A DNA stretch of 64,000 nucleotides from Pacificimonas aurantium (GCF_020092905.1 NZ_JAGSGB010000001.1:310001-374000); one strand, 5' to 3'. Shown: positions 30,468-40,226, counted from the first letter of the stretch. The notes: generated by a model not told the origin, from the sequence alone. Numbers and translations: made by a program.

Positions 30468-32213
30468 ATGGGCGGACTTTACTTGCGAAAAGTGGACGGG
30501 CGCATCGACATCGATGCCGACCTGGCGCGTGCGAGGGCGCAGTTCGAGCGTCATGGCTATCGTGGAGTCACGCCCATCGACGCGGGCGCGTTTCGCGGCT
30601 TTCACGCGCAGCCCGAATATGGAGGACCTGCAACCTTCTTCAGCCGGGGAGACGATTTCGTCGCCGTCGCCGGCACCCTGACCTATGACGGCATGATGGG
30701 GGAGCGGGCGCTCTCCGCGCTTCTCGCCGCCTTTTCCTTTCCCTTCGACGACTGGTCGCGCCTGCAAGGCCAGTTCGTTCTTCTCGTGCGCAAAAACGGC
30801 GAGACGTTCCTGCTCACCGACTTCTTCGCCGCCTTTCACCTCTACCGGGACGAGGCCGACAGCCTGTTCTCGACCAGCTTCCTCGCCGCAGCGGGCGCAC
30901 TGGAGCGGATCGAGTTCGACCCGCAGGGCGTGTACGAGTTCGCCTTCAACGTCTTCCCGACCGGATCGGACAGCGTCCTGAAGCAGCTGAAGCGGCTCAG
31001 CCCCTATGTTCAGCTGAAACTGGAGCCGGACGTCGAACGGAACGAAGTCGAAAAACCGCTCCCGCCCGCACCGCTGGAACTTCCGCTCCAAGACCGCCTG
31101 CGGCAGAATGCGGATCGGCTCCGTCAGGCCATCGCTCCCTTCGTTGAAAGCTACGGCGACGACATCCAGTGCCCGCTGTCCGGCGGTCTCGATTCCCGGC
31201 TCGTACTGGCGCTGCTGCGCGAGGCCGGCGTGACACCACACGTCTATGTCTATGGCTCGCACCGGGATGCCGACGTTAGCGTCGCTCAGGCCATCGCCGA
31301 CCGGGAAGGCTTCCCTCTGGAGGTCTTCGACAAGGGGGGGGCGGCCACGATTACCCCGGACGACTTCGCGGAGACCGTCGAGCGCCAGTTCCACGAGACG
31401 GATGCCCTGCCGACCGACGGCAGCCTGTTCGACAATGGCGGCAATGCGATCGCCCGCAGGAACCGGCAGGCTGGCGGACAGCTGCCCATTTCCGGCGGGT
31501 GCGGTGAGGTGTTCCGGAACTTCTTTTTCCTCGCGGACCGTCCCCTCTCCGCTCGTGAGGTGGTGGGCGCGTTCTTCGCCCGCTTCACGACCGCCGATGT
31601 GGGGCCGGCATTCAATTCCAAGAGATTTCTCAGCAACCTCGAGAACAAGGCGCTCGCGGCGCTGAGAGAAACGGACCCGGAGCGCCCGCTGCCGCGCAAC
31701 CTGATCGAGCAGCTATACCCGCGGATGCGGTGCCGCGCCTTTTTCGGGCGCGAGATCAGCCTGGTCGGGAGCCATGGCCCTTATGCCATGCCCTTCTTCG
31801 ACCAGCGCGTGGTCGAAACGGCGCTCGAAATCCCGCTGCGCCTGAAGAATGCCGGTATTTTCGAGGGCGCGCTGCTCCGTTCGATAGACCCGCGGCTGGC
31901 GAGCTACATGTCGGGATATGGCTATGCGTTCGACCGCGCCCCCGCCCTGTCGCAGCAGCTCGCGGAGTTCGGCACGCGCATCCGGCCGACCTGGATGCGG
32001 CGGCGATCCTACGCGCTGCGGCGACGGCTCGGTCCGATGGAGGACGAACATGGCGGCCTGTTGTCGAACGGTTATCTGGGCAGGGTGATCGACCTACACT
32101 TTCCCCATATGAGCCGCTTTTTCCGCGTCCAGAATGTGCGGGACAGCGGCATCTATCGGCGCATCGCAGGCCTCGAATATCTCGCACAGAAACTCGAAGA
32201 CAAGCTGAACTGA
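30468..32213 (+). CDS. Asparagine synthetase-like amidotransferase without glutaminase cysteine
   Basis: A 581-residue protein with an N-terminal domain resembling class II glutamine amidotransferases and a C-terminal ATP-pyrophosphatase domain with the PP-loop SGGLDS at 238-243. It begins MGGLYLR, so the N-terminal nucleophile cysteine of true glutamine-dependent asparagine synthetases is missing. It may use ammonia or make another amide or adenylate. Similar proteins occur next to surface polysaccharide genes, and here it is divergent from a glycosyltransferase. A TetR gene follows 74 bp later. Confidence 0.8.
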   Translation: MGGLYLRKVDGRIDIDADLARARAQFERHGYRGVTPIDAGAFRGFHAQPEYGGPATFFSRGDDFVAVAGTLTYDGMMGERALSALLAAFSFPFDDWSRLQGQFVLLVRKNGETFLLTDFFAAFHLYRDEADSLFSTSFLAAAGALERIEFDPQGVYEFAFNVFPTGSDSVLKQLKRLSPYVQLKLEPDVERNEVEKPLPPAPLELPLQDRLRQNADRLRQAIAPFVESYGDDIQCPLSGGLDSRLVLALLREAGVTPHVYVYGSHRDADVSVAQAIADREGFPLEVFDKGGAATITPDDFAETVERQFHETDALPTDGSLFDNGGNAIARRNRQAGGQLPISGGCGEVFRNFFFLADRPLSAREVVGAFFARFTTADVGPAFNSKRFLSNLENKALAALRETDPERPLPRNLIEQLYPRMRCRAFFGREISLVGSHGPYAMPFFDQRVVETALEIPLRLKNAGIFEGALLRSIDPRLASYMSGYGYAFDRAPALSQQLAEFGTRIRPTWMRRRSYALRRRLGPMEDEHGGLLSNGYLGRVIDLHFPHMSRFFRVQNVRDSGIYRRIAGLEYLAQKLEDKLN

Positions 32214-32287
32214 GCTTCGCTCGAAATTGACACCGGCCACGGTTCGTCCAATATCGGTCGAAAAGCCCGGAAGGATTGCGTTTCACC

Positions 32288-32923
32288 ATGGCGACCAAAG
32301 TCGCGGATACCAAGGCGCGCCGGTACGACCCGGCCGAAACGCGTACGCGGGTGCTCGAGGCGGCGAACAACCTGTTTTCGCAGCAGGGGTTTTCGAAGAC
32401 CGGAACGGCGGACATCGCACGTGCGGCAAATGTCTCCGAAGGTTCGATCTTCTATCATTTCGGCTCGAAGCGAGCGCTGCTGGAAGAACTGGGCCGCATG
32501 TATGGGGAGCGCATGTGCGAGGCCATGCAGGGCGGGGATGCCCTCGGCGAACTGACCCCGGCGATCAGCATCCAGCGCTGCTTCGCCTATTGCGAGACCC
32601 ACAAGACGTGGGAAAAGCTGATGCACGACAGCCCCGACGGCACCAAGAAGGGCATGAGTTCCAATCCCGAGGCCGAGCCATTCTACCGCGCCTCCAAGGA
32701 AACGGTCGTAACCTGGTGCCGGCGGCAGTTCGAGGCGATGAAAGAAGTCCACGACCTGAAGGACTTCAACCCCGATATCGCAGCACCGCTGACCTATGGG
32801 GTCGTCGGCGATGCGCTGGACCTTGCTTTTGCCGAGGATGCAACGCCGGAGCGGCGCAAGGAAATCGAACATGAAACGATAAGGTTCGTCTGCGCCGCCT
32901 GCGGCGTCGAACATCTCTGCTGA
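32288..32923 (+). CDS. TetR family transcriptional regulator
   Basis: A 211-residue TetR regulator with the N-terminal DNA-binding domain (TRVLEAANNLFSQQGFSKTGTADIARAANVSEGSIFYHFGSKRALLEEL, residues about 20-67) and a ligand domain of unknown specificity. ATG 32288 is chosen because AAGGA sits 12 bp before it; a TTG at 32276 would overlap that site. The selO reading frame runs on from its 3' end. Confidence 0.9.
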   Translation: MATKVADTKARRYDPAETRTRVLEAANNLFSQQGFSKTGTADIARAANVSEGSIFYHFGSKRALLEELGRMYGERMCEAMQGGDALGELTPAISIQRCFAYCETHKTWEKLMHDSPDGTKKGMSSNPEAEPFYRASKETVVTWCRRQFEAMKEVHDLKDFNPDIAAPLTYGVVGDALDLAFAEDATPERRKEIEHETIRFVCAACGVEHLC

Positions 32924-34302
32924 TCGCCCGTCCCCGTCCCACCACCGCCATCGAGACGCTCGGGCCGGCATTCTACGATCGTGTCGCGCCTGCGCGCTTT
33001 CCGAAACATCTGCTTCGATTCCGCAATGACCGCGCCGCCAAAGAAATCGGGCTAGAGACGCTCAGCGACGCCGAATGGCTCGAGCGTTTTGCCGGATTCG
33101 AGCCCTTCTCCGGCAGCCTCGCATCGCCGCTCGCGCTGCGCTATCATGGCCACCAGTTCCGCACCTACAACCCGGACATCGGTGACGGCCGCGGGTTCCT
33201 GTTCGCGCAGTTTCGGGACGAGACGGGACGGCTGCTCGACCTTGGGACGAAGGGGTCGGGACAAACCCCCTTCAGCCGCTTCGGCGACGGTCGCCTGACC
33301 TTGAAGGGCGGCGTTCGCGAGCTGCTTGCAACCGAGATGCTCGAGGCGCTGGGCGTCGAGACGAGCCGCACATTGTCACTCGTCGAAACGGGGGAGGCGC
33401 TGGACCGGAATGACGAGCCCAGCCCGACCCGGTCGGCGGTGATGGTGCGCCTGAGCCATTCCCATATCCGCTACGGCAGCTTCCAGCGGCTCGCCTATCT
33501 GGACGACGGCGAGAATATCCATCGGCTGACGGCCTATTGCCTCGAGCATTTTGTCGGCGATCCGGAGGCTGCCGATCCGTTCGCGGCGCTGATGGACTAT
33601 GCCGTCGCCGGCGCGGCTCGGCTGGCCGCCTCCTACCGCGTCGCCGGCTTCGTTCACGGCGTTCTCAACACGGACAATATCAACATCACGGCCGAAAGTT
33701 TCGACTATGGCCCATGGCGGTTCGCGCCGAGGTGGGACGAGGAGTTCACCGCCGCCTATTTCGACCAGTGGGGCCTTTATTCCTTCGGCCGCCAGGCCGA
33801 GGCGCTGCAGTGGAACGTGCATCAGCTCGCGCTGGCGCTGCGCACCCAATGCGAGGCCGACAGCCTGATCCCCGCCTTGAAGACCTATGCCGACCGCTAT
33901 GAGGCGGCGCTGGCTAAGGGAATGGTCTGGAGACTGGGACTGAACGCGAAGTCCGCCGAAGAGAATGCGGCGCTGGTACAGCAGTGGGAGCAGTCGCTGG
34001 CCACGGCGGACGTCGAACCCGACCGCGCCTTCTTCGACTGGCGCGGCGGCCGTCTGCGCCGTGACGACCCGCAATATGAGAGTGAGGCATTTCGGCGGTT
34101 CGCCGAAACGGCGAAGGGCTTCGAGACCGCTGCCGGAGCCCTGGATCACCCCTATTGGTCGGACGAGCGGCCCTGCTCGATGCTGATCGACGAGGTCGAG
34201 GCGATTTGGGCCGCCATCGACCAGAAGGACGACTGGACACCGCTTTACGAAAAAGTCGAGGCCGCGCGCCGCATGGGCGCCGCCCACGCCCCTCTGGACT
34301 AG
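32917..34302 (+). CDS. selO: Protein adenylyltransferase SelO (YdiU) with non-canonical start
   Basis: SelO is a pseudokinase-fold enzyme that transfers AMP to proteins. The reading frame shows the whole family pattern: LGPAFYDRVAP, LRYHGHQF, DIGDGRGFLFAQF, GTKGSGQTPFSRFGDGRLTLKGGVREL, and HGVLNTDNINI with FDYGPWRF for metal and ATP binding. About 460 residues fit the family. No ATG, GTG or TTG exists in frame between the upstream stop at 32872 and TTG 33301, which is already inside the conserved core. The start is therefore probably CTG 32917 or 32920, or ATC 32923, overlapping the tetR stop. A frameshift or sequence error is the alternative. Confidence 0.8.
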   Translation: MLIARPRPTTAIETLGPAFYDRVAPARFPKHLLRFRNDRAAKEIGLETLSDAEWLERFAGFEPFSGSLASPLALRYHGHQFRTYNPDIGDGRGFLFAQFRDETGRLLDLGTKGSGQTPFSRFGDGRLTLKGGVRELLATEMLEALGVETSRTLSLVETGEALDRNDEPSPTRSAVMVRLSHSHIRYGSFQRLAYLDDGENIHRLTAYCLEHFVGDPEAADPFAALMDYAVAGAARLAASYRVAGFVHGVLNTDNINITAESFDYGPWRFAPRWDEEFTAAYFDQWGLYSFGRQAEALQWNVHQLALALRTQCEADSLIPALKTYADRYEAALAKGMVWRLGLNAKSAEENAALVQQWEQSLATADVEPDRAFFDWRGGRLRRDDPQYESEAFRRFAETAKGFETAAGALDHPYWSDERPCSMLIDEVEAIWAAIDQKDDWTPLYEKVEAARRMGAAHAPLD

Positions 34303-35597
34303 AAGCCGAGCTGCGCGAGAAGCGCGCGGCGCGCTGCCCAGCATGCCTCCCAGAAGTCGGGCGCGGCAAGGTCGCCGGGCGAGACGCTGTCCGGCCAATA
34401 TTCTTCGATCAGCCGTTCGAGTGTGTCGGCCTTTTCGTCGTCGAGAAGGAAGCGCGTATCGATCGCGGCGCGCGCTTCGGCTCCGGCAGCCACGCGCAGG
34501 CGCAGGCAGGCCGGACCGCCGCCATTCCTCATCGACTCGCGCACATCGAGGAAGCTGGCGCCGTGGATCGGCCCATTGCCGCCGATGTTCGATCCGAGCC
34601 ATGCCTTCACCGACGGCGTATCGCGGCACTCGGTCGGCAGGACGAGATGCTGCGATCCATCCGGGAGGGAGAGTAGCTGCGAATTGAACAGGTAGGAGGC
34701 GATGGCGTCCTCGAGGCTGACCTCGCTGTCCGGCACCTCGATAATCTCGACCTCGGGGAACAGCCGGCGCACCTCGTCGAACAGCTCGGCGCGATATTCG
34801 AACGCGCGTTCATGCGCGAACAGCACGCGGCCGTTCGCCACCGCGACAACATCGTTGTGAAACGCGCCGGCCTCGATCGCCTCGGCGGACTGTGCGGTGA
34901 ACAGCGCTTCTTCGACGCCGTGCTTGCGCGCCACGGCCTCCGACGCGCGCAGCGCCTGGCGCGCCGGATATTTACCGCCGCGATCCTCTCCGAACACGAA
35001 GATTTCCAGTCCCGGGTCGCCATGGCTTCGTGCCAGACGCATGAAGTTCGCCGCGCCCTCGTCGCCGAAGCGGGCGGGCACGGGATCGTGAACGGCGAAG
35101 AACCGCTCGTCAGCGAACATCAGTTTCAGCTGTCGAACCGTCTCGGTCCATTCCAGGCTGCGATGCGTCATCGAAGACAGGTTGGCGGGCGTCAGATGCA
35201 CGCGCCCGTCCCGGGTGTCCGCGGCGGGCGACACCGTGGCTGCGTTCGCGGTCCACATGGCGCTGGCGCTGGCGGCATTGGCGAACAGCTGCGGGTCGGC
35301 GGCGACCGCGTCGGCACAAACCTGCGTATCGCTCCCGGAAAACCCCAGGGTCCGCAGCCAGGATGTATGCGGGCGCTCATGCGGAAGGAAGAAGCCTTGG
35401 GGGAGACCCAAGCCCATGACCCTGCGCATCTTCGCAAGGCCCTGCAGTGCCGCCTGACGGGGCCGGGAAACGCTGCCCTTGTTTCCCGCACTCGCGACAT
35501 TTCCTAGACTGAGGCCGGCATAATTGTGGGACGGCCCGATCAAGCCGTCGAAGTTGAGTTCGACAACCTCGCGCGGGTCGGTGCTGGGGGAAGTCAT
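34299..35597 (-). CDS. astB: N-succinylarginine dihydrolase
   Basis: AstB is the second enzyme of the arginine succinyltransferase pathway, releasing two ammonia and CO2 from succinylarginine to give succinylornithine. The 432-residue protein shows NFDGLIGPSHNYAGLS at the start and GGNGPIHGASFLDVRESMRN with GGPACLRLRV, which holds the catalytic cysteine. It overlaps astD by 4 bp and ends overlapping the convergent selO stop by 4 bp, as last gene of the operon. Confidence 0.96.
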   Translation of the reverse strand: MTSPSTDPREVVELNFDGLIGPSHNYAGLSLGNVASAGNKGSVSRPRQAALQGLAKMRRVMGLGLPQGFFLPHERPHTSWLRTLGFSGSDTQVCADAVAADPQLFANAASASAMWTANAATVSPAADTRDGRVHLTPANLSSMTHRSLEWTETVRQLKLMFADERFFAVHDPVPARFGDEGAANFMRLARSHGDPGLEIFVFGEDRGGKYPARQALRASEAVARKHGVEEALFTAQSAEAIEAGAFHNDVVAVANGRVLFAHERAFEYRAELFDEVRRLFPEVEIIEVPDSEVSLEDAIASYLFNSQLLSLPDGSQHLVLPTECRDTPSVKAWLGSNIGGNGPIHGASFLDVRESMRNGGGPACLRLRVAAGAEARAAIDTRFLLDDEKADTLERLIEEYWPDSVSPGDLAAPDFWEACWAARRALLAQLGF

Positions 35598-37039
35598 TCC
35601 GGTTCGGTCGTCTGAAGTGACTTCCGGCCGAGGCCGATGTCCCCGGAAATTCGGTCATGTTCCAGGCTGGCGACGGGATAAGCGCAGTAATCCGCCGCAT
35701 AATAGGCGCTCGGCCGATGGTTGCCGCTATCTCCGATCCCGCCGAAGGGGGCAGCCGAGCTCGCGCCATTGGTCGGACGGTTCCAGTTCACGATCCCTGC
35801 GCGGATTTCGCGGCGGAAGCGTTCATATAGCTCCGCGTCGGAGGCGATCAGGCCCGCCGACAGGCCGAAGCGAGTGGCATTCGCCTCCGCCACGGCCGCG
35901 TTGAAGTGCGGTACGCGCACGACCTGCAGAACGGGACCGAACATCTCCTCGTCCGGCCTGTCGACGACAGACGTCACGTCGAGAATCGCGGGCGTGAGAA
36001 ACGGGAGGGAAGGGTCGGGACGGGTCAGCGGCACGATTTCGCGCGCGCCGGCTGCGACCAGTCCGCGATACTGTTCCTGCAGCGTGTCCGCCGCTGCGTT
36101 GGAGATAACCGGCCCCATGAAGGGCTGCGGATCATCGAAAGGCGCGCCGACGATCAGGTCGCCGCTCAGCTCGACCAAGGCCTCAAGCAGCGCCTCGTGG
36201 GACCGCTCCTCGACGATGAGGCGCCGGGCATTGGTGCAGCGCTGACCCGCAGAGAGAAAGGCGCTCTGGGCAACCAGGGCAGCCGCGTCTTCGGCGTTCG
36301 CCTGGGCGATGTCCCAGCAGACGAGCGGATTGTTGCCGCCCATTTCAAGAGCGAGGATCTTCCCCGGTGTTTCCGCGAATTGACGCGCGAGCGCGTGCCC
36401 GGTGCGTGCGCTTCCCGTAAACAGCAGACCGTTGATGCCTGCATGGCCGGCGAGGGCGCGGCCGGTTTCGCCTGCACCCTGCACGATCTGGAGACAGCCG
36501 TCGGGCAACCCCGCCTCGGTCCAGCATTCCTTCATGAATTCCGCCGTCGCGGGCGTCAGTTCGCTCGGTTTGAAGACCATTGCGTTCCCGGCCAGGAGGC
36601 CCGGCACGATATGCCCGTTCGGCAAGTGCGCCGGGAAGTTATAGGGGCCGAGAACTGCGAGGACGCCGTGCGCGCGGTGACGCAGTGCCTGACGGAATTG
36701 ATCGCCTTCCTTCTCCCGGCTGCCGGTGCGCTCCTGGTAGGCGGTGATCGAGATATCGACCTTCGCCTGCGTTGCCTGCACTTCGCCGTTGGTTTCCCAC
36801 AGCGGCTTTCCCGTCTCGCGGGATATAATCCGTGCAAGCTCGTCGGCCCGGTCGCGCACCGCATTCTGGTATCGCTGCAGGACATCCCGCCGGTCGGCCG
36901 AGGGCGTGCGCTCCCAAGCCGGCTGTGCCGCCCGCGCCTTGGCGACAGCGGCGTCCACATCGGCCTCGCTCGCCGCAGGCCCGCGCCACACCTCTTCGCC
37001 CGTCGCGGGATCGATGGACAGCAGTTCAGGATGCGACAT
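35594..37039 (-). CDS. astD: N-succinylglutamate 5-semialdehyde dehydrogenase
   Basis: AstD oxidises succinylglutamate semialdehyde to succinylglutamate with NAD. The 481-residue aldehyde dehydrogenase has the active-site regions GPYNFPAHLPNGHIVPGL and LEMGGNNPLV (glutamate), with catalytic cysteine in SAGQRCTNARRL. Start choice: ATG 37039 is preceded by GGAGA, while an in-frame ATG at 37060 lies deeper in the astA 3' end. Either way it overlaps astA. It overlaps astB by 4 bp. Confidence 0.94.
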   Translation of the reverse strand: MSHPELLSIDPATGEEVWRGPAASEADVDAAVAKARAAQPAWERTPSADRRDVLQRYQNAVRDRADELARIISRETGKPLWETNGEVQATQAKVDISITAYQERTGSREKEGDQFRQALRHRAHGVLAVLGPYNFPAHLPNGHIVPGLLAGNAMVFKPSELTPATAEFMKECWTEAGLPDGCLQIVQGAGETGRALAGHAGINGLLFTGSARTGHALARQFAETPGKILALEMGGNNPLVCWDIAQANAEDAAALVAQSAFLSAGQRCTNARRLIVEERSHEALLEALVELSGDLIVGAPFDDPQPFMGPVISNAAADTLQEQYRGLVAAGAREIVPLTRPDPSLPFLTPAILDVTSVVDRPDEEMFGPVLQVVRVPHFNAAVAEANATRFGLSAGLIASDAELYERFRREIRAGIVNWNRPTNGASSAAPFGGIGDSGNHRPSAYYAADYCAYPVASLEHDRISGDIGLGRKSLQTTEPE

Positions 37040-38048
37040 AGGTGATCGTGTCTCCGGCATTGATCTTCATCAGGGACGCCTCCTCGGCCGTCAGGGTCAG
37101 GCCCTGCTCGCCCACCAGCGCGCCCGTCCGCCAGGCCCGGAAATCGCCAAGCGTCCCGGCCGCCGCGAAGCCGCGCCTGTCTTCGGGAATCGTCTCGACG
37201 ATCTCCGCAACGGGCAGGACCTGCATCTGCTGAACTGTCCGCAGGCGTTCGGTATCCGCCACCATGGTCGGACCGGCGTCGAAAATATCGACATAGCCCG
37301 TGAAGGAAAAACCCTCTTTCTCCAGCATCCGCATGGCGGGCACACCATTGTCGTGCGGCCTGCCGATCGCGGCCTGCGCTTCCTGAGGAAGGAGCGCGGT
37401 ATAAACCGGGTATTTCGGCATCAGATCGGCGATGAACTGGTTGCCATGCTGCGAATTGAATTCGTCGGCATCCTGAAAGCTCATGCCGAAAAATTTGCGG
37501 CCCAGGCCGTCCCAGAAGGGCGAGCGGCCATCGGGCTCGATATGGCCGCGAAGCTCGGCAATGACCTTTTCGGCAAAGCGGCGGCGGTTCATGCCCATGA
37601 ACAGATAGCGACTGCGGGCAAGGAGGCCGCCGAGCCCGAGCGACCTGAGGTCGGGACTGAGGAAGAGCCCGCCCACCTCACTGACGCCGTTGAAGTCGTT
37701 GACGAGGTGGAGAACGTCCAGCGGCACGGTGCGGCCGAGTTCTTCCGACCGCTGGCTGAGACGCGACACCTTATAGGAATAAAAGGGCCATCGGACACCG
37801 ATGCGAGAGAAGATCATCCCGCAGCCGCCGACGGTCCCCGACCCTGCCTCTTCCAGGACGAGAATGTAGAGCTCGTTTTCCGGCGTCTCCTCCTCGCGTC
37901 CGAAGCTGCGCATGTTCCAGTCGAGCCGCGCCTGCAACGCGGACTTGTCGGACGGCAGGTTGGTGAATCCCGCACCCGTCTGTTCGGCAAGCGCATGGAG
38001 ACAATCGAGATCGCCGACCTGTGCCGGGCGCAGGTGCCAGAGCGTCAC
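37026..38048 (-). CDS. astA: Arginine N-succinyltransferase
   Basis: AstA starts arginine degradation by transferring succinyl from succinyl-CoA to the alpha-amino group. The 340-residue protein begins MTLWHLRPAQVGDLDCLHALAEQTGAGFTNLP and has the GNAT-like core with LFLSPDLRSLGLGGLLARSRYLFM. The length is typical. It overlaps the M20 hydrolase gene upstream by 4 bp and astD downstream. Confidence 0.96.
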   Translation of the reverse strand: MTLWHLRPAQVGDLDCLHALAEQTGAGFTNLPSDKSALQARLDWNMRSFGREEETPENELYILVLEEAGSGTVGGCGMIFSRIGVRWPFYSYKVSRLSQRSEELGRTVPLDVLHLVNDFNGVSEVGGLFLSPDLRSLGLGGLLARSRYLFMGMNRRRFAEKVIAELRGHIEPDGRSPFWDGLGRKFFGMSFQDADEFNSQHGNQFIADLMPKYPVYTALLPQEAQAAIGRPHDNGVPAMRMLEKEGFSFTGYVDIFDAGPTMVADTERLRTVQQMQVLPVAEIVETIPEDRRGFAAAGTLGDFRAWRTGALVGEQGLTLTAEEASLMKINAGDTITYVAS

Positions 38049-39271
38049 TGCGGCAAACGCCCCTCTGCTAGTCGCATCAGCGTCAGCGCCGCCAGCTTCG
38101 TGCGTTCTGTCAGCGAATCGACGATCAGGAATTCGCGGTCCGAATGGATGGAGCCGCCGCGCACGCCCATCGTATCGACGACAGCAAGACCGGCGGCCGC
38201 CAGATTGTTGCCGTCGCAGACGCCGCCGGTGTCTTTCCAGCCGATGCTGAAACCGAGATCGCTGCCCGCCCCCTTCACCAGATCGAACAGACCCTGCTGT
38301 TTCGCGTCGAGCGGCTTGGGCGGCCGGGCGAAGCTGCCGGTGACATCGATTTCGACTTCATGAGCAGCGCCGACTTCCTTCAGGATGCGCGTCTGTTCCT
38401 CTTCGGCCCAGGCCTGATCCTCGGGGGTGAGAGGCCGGACATTCCAGCGCAGGACAGCCAGTTCTGGGACCACATTGTTCGGGCCGCCGCCATCGATGCG
38501 CGCGGGATTCACCGACAGGCTCGGGCGCTCGCGCTTCATCCCGTCGAGCCGCACGGCAAGGTCGGCGGCCGCGACGACGGCGTTGCGGCCATCTTCCGGA
38601 TTGCGTCCGGCATGCGCGGCGCGGCCGCCGAGCCTCGCGGCGAAGTTGCCGCTGCCCTTGCGACCGCCGGCAAGCGTCCCGTCCGGTTCCGCGGAAGGCT
38701 CGAAGGTCAGCCCGGTCTGGCAGCGCTGCGCAACCTCGGCCAGCAGCGGGGCCGATCCCAGCGAGGAAACCTCCTCGTCGGCGTTGAGCACCACTTCCCA
38801 GCCCAGTCGTCCGCCGAGGTCCGACGCTTCCAGCGCCTTCAGCGCTTCAAGCATGACGACGATTCCGCCCTTCATGTCGGCGACGCCGGGACCGTTCAGG
38901 ACGCCGTCTTCGAGCCAGCGAACGTCCTGAAAGTGATGATCCTTCGGGAAGACGGTATCCATGTGCCCCGTCAGCATGACGCGGGCATTGCCGCGACCGG
39001 GGCGCGAAATATGGACGTTGCGCCCGTGCGCGAGGGCGACGCGCTCGCCGGCCTCGTTCAACGTCTCGGCGGGGGCCGGCTCGAGAACCGATATGTCGCC
39101 GCCAAGCGGTGCGAACGCTTCGGCGAGACGCTCTTCCATCTCGCGAAGCCCGGAAAGGTTGCGGCTGCCGGAATTCACCTTCGCCCAGGCACAGACCGTC
39201 TCCAGCATGGCGTCGGCGCGCCCGTCCACCGGCGCCAAAGCGCGGGCTTCCTGTTCGGTCAGTCCTTGCAT
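38045..39271 (-). CDS. M20 family metallohydrolase, putative stand-in for succinylglutamate desuccinylase
   Basis: A 408-residue zinc amidohydrolase of the ArgE/DapE/CPG2 group. Metal and catalytic motifs are GHMDTVFPKDHHFQ, GPGVADMKGG, NADEEVSS and the C-terminal GGSIHSDREF. It overlaps astA by 4 bp and lies at the position of the final AST step, where other bacteria have AstE, an unrelated M14-type enzyme. It is therefore inferred to release succinate from succinylglutamate. The start is ATG 39271; a 32-codon extension overlaps ribF and is not family-like. Confidence 0.83.
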   Translation of the reverse strand: MQGLTEQEARALAPVDGRADAMLETVCAWAKVNSGSRNLSGLREMEERLAEAFAPLGGDISVLEPAPAETLNEAGERVALAHGRNVHISRPGRGNARVMLTGHMDTVFPKDHHFQDVRWLEDGVLNGPGVADMKGGIVVMLEALKALEASDLGGRLGWEVVLNADEEVSSLGSAPLLAEVAQRCQTGLTFEPSAEPDGTLAGGRKGSGNFAARLGGRAAHAGRNPEDGRNAVVAAADLAVRLDGMKRERPSLSVNPARIDGGGPNNVVPELAVLRWNVRPLTPEDQAWAEEEQTRILKEVGAAHEVEIDVTGSFARPPKPLDAKQQGLFDLVKGAGSDLGFSIGWKDTGGVCDGNNLAAAGLAVVDTMGVRGGSIHSDREFLIVDSLTERTKLAALTLMRLAEGRLPQ

Positions 39272-39281
39272 CGTCGAAGCT

Positions 39282-40226
39282 TTACCGGTCGGCCGGTCTA
39301 GCGTCGAGGGCAGCCTTCGCGGCCTCCGCGTCGCGTGCGATCTGCTCCTTGAGGGCCTCGAGCCCATCGAGCTTCCGCTCTTCGCGAAGGTAGGCGATCA
39401 GTTCGACGTCGATGGTCTGTCCATAAAGGTCGCCCTCCCAGTCGAAGAACCAGCTCTCGAGCAGTTCGACCGGCGGGTCGATCATGGGCCGGACCCCGAG
39501 GTTCGCAACGCCGTCCAGGCACTCACCTGACGGCAGGCACCCCCGCACTGCATAGACCCCGTATTTCGGCCGTACATAGGTCCCGAGGCGCATATTTGCC
39601 GTTGGCGTGCCGAGGGTGCGCCCGAGCTTGGCGCCATGCTCTACCTCTGCGCGGATCGTAAAGGGACGGGTCAGCATGCGGGCGGCAGCGTCGCAGTCTC
39701 CCTCCCGCAGCGCCTCGCGAATCTTCGTCGAGCTGATCCGGTGACCGTGAATACCGTTCACGGCGCTGACGGTCGCGGCGTCGATCTCAGCCGCTTCGCC
39801 AAGGCGTCTCAGATCGTCGATCGTGCCGGATGCCCGTGCCCCGAAGGTGAAATCGTCGCCGGTCACGACGCCCGACAGGGACAGGCGGTCGGCAAGGACG
39901 TCCCGAACGAACGCCTTCGGCTCCATGGCCGCCATTTCACGGTCGAACCGCAGAACGACGGCGCCGTCGATCCCGAAGCGCTCGAAATAGTCGAGCCGCT
40001 GATCGATCGTCGTCAGCGCCATTGGCGGCATGTCGGGTTTGAACAGGCGGACCGGATGCGGGTCGAAGGTGATGACGAGCGACGGACCATCCTTCGCCCG
40101 CGCGCGGTAGCGTGCCTCTCCCACCACGGCCTGGTGGCCGGCATGGAAGCCGTCGAAGTTGCCGAGCGCCGCCACACCTCCGGTCAGAGAGCGAGGCAGC
40201 GGATCGTCCATGAATATCCGCTTCAT
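39282..40226 (-). CDS. ribF: Bifunctional riboflavin kinase / FMN adenylyltransferase
   Basis: RibF makes FMN and then FAD. The 314-residue protein has the N-terminal nucleotidyltransferase motif LGNFDGFHAGHQ and the flavokinase domain with LGRTLGTPTANM and DVELIAYLREERKFDG-like sequence near the C-terminus. The start is ATG 40226, not the long upstream extension that overlaps the dipeptidase gene. It lies 10 bp after the dipeptidase and 10 bp before the M20 hydrolase, inside the same operon. Confidence 0.95.
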   Translation of the reverse strand: MKRIFMDDPLPRSLTGGVAALGNFDGFHAGHQAVVGEARYRARAKDGPSLVITFDPHPVRLFKPDMPPMALTTIDQRLDYFERFGIDGAVVLRFDREMAAMEPKAFVRDVLADRLSLSGVVTGDDFTFGARASGTIDDLRRLGEAAEIDAATVSAVNGIHGHRISSTKIREALREGDCDAAARMLTRPFTIRAEVEHGAKLGRTLGTPTANMRLGTYVRPKYGVYAVRGCLPSGECLDGVANLGVRPMIDPPVELLESWFFDWEGDLYGQTIDVELIAYLREERKLDGLEALKEQIARDAEAAKAALDARPADR

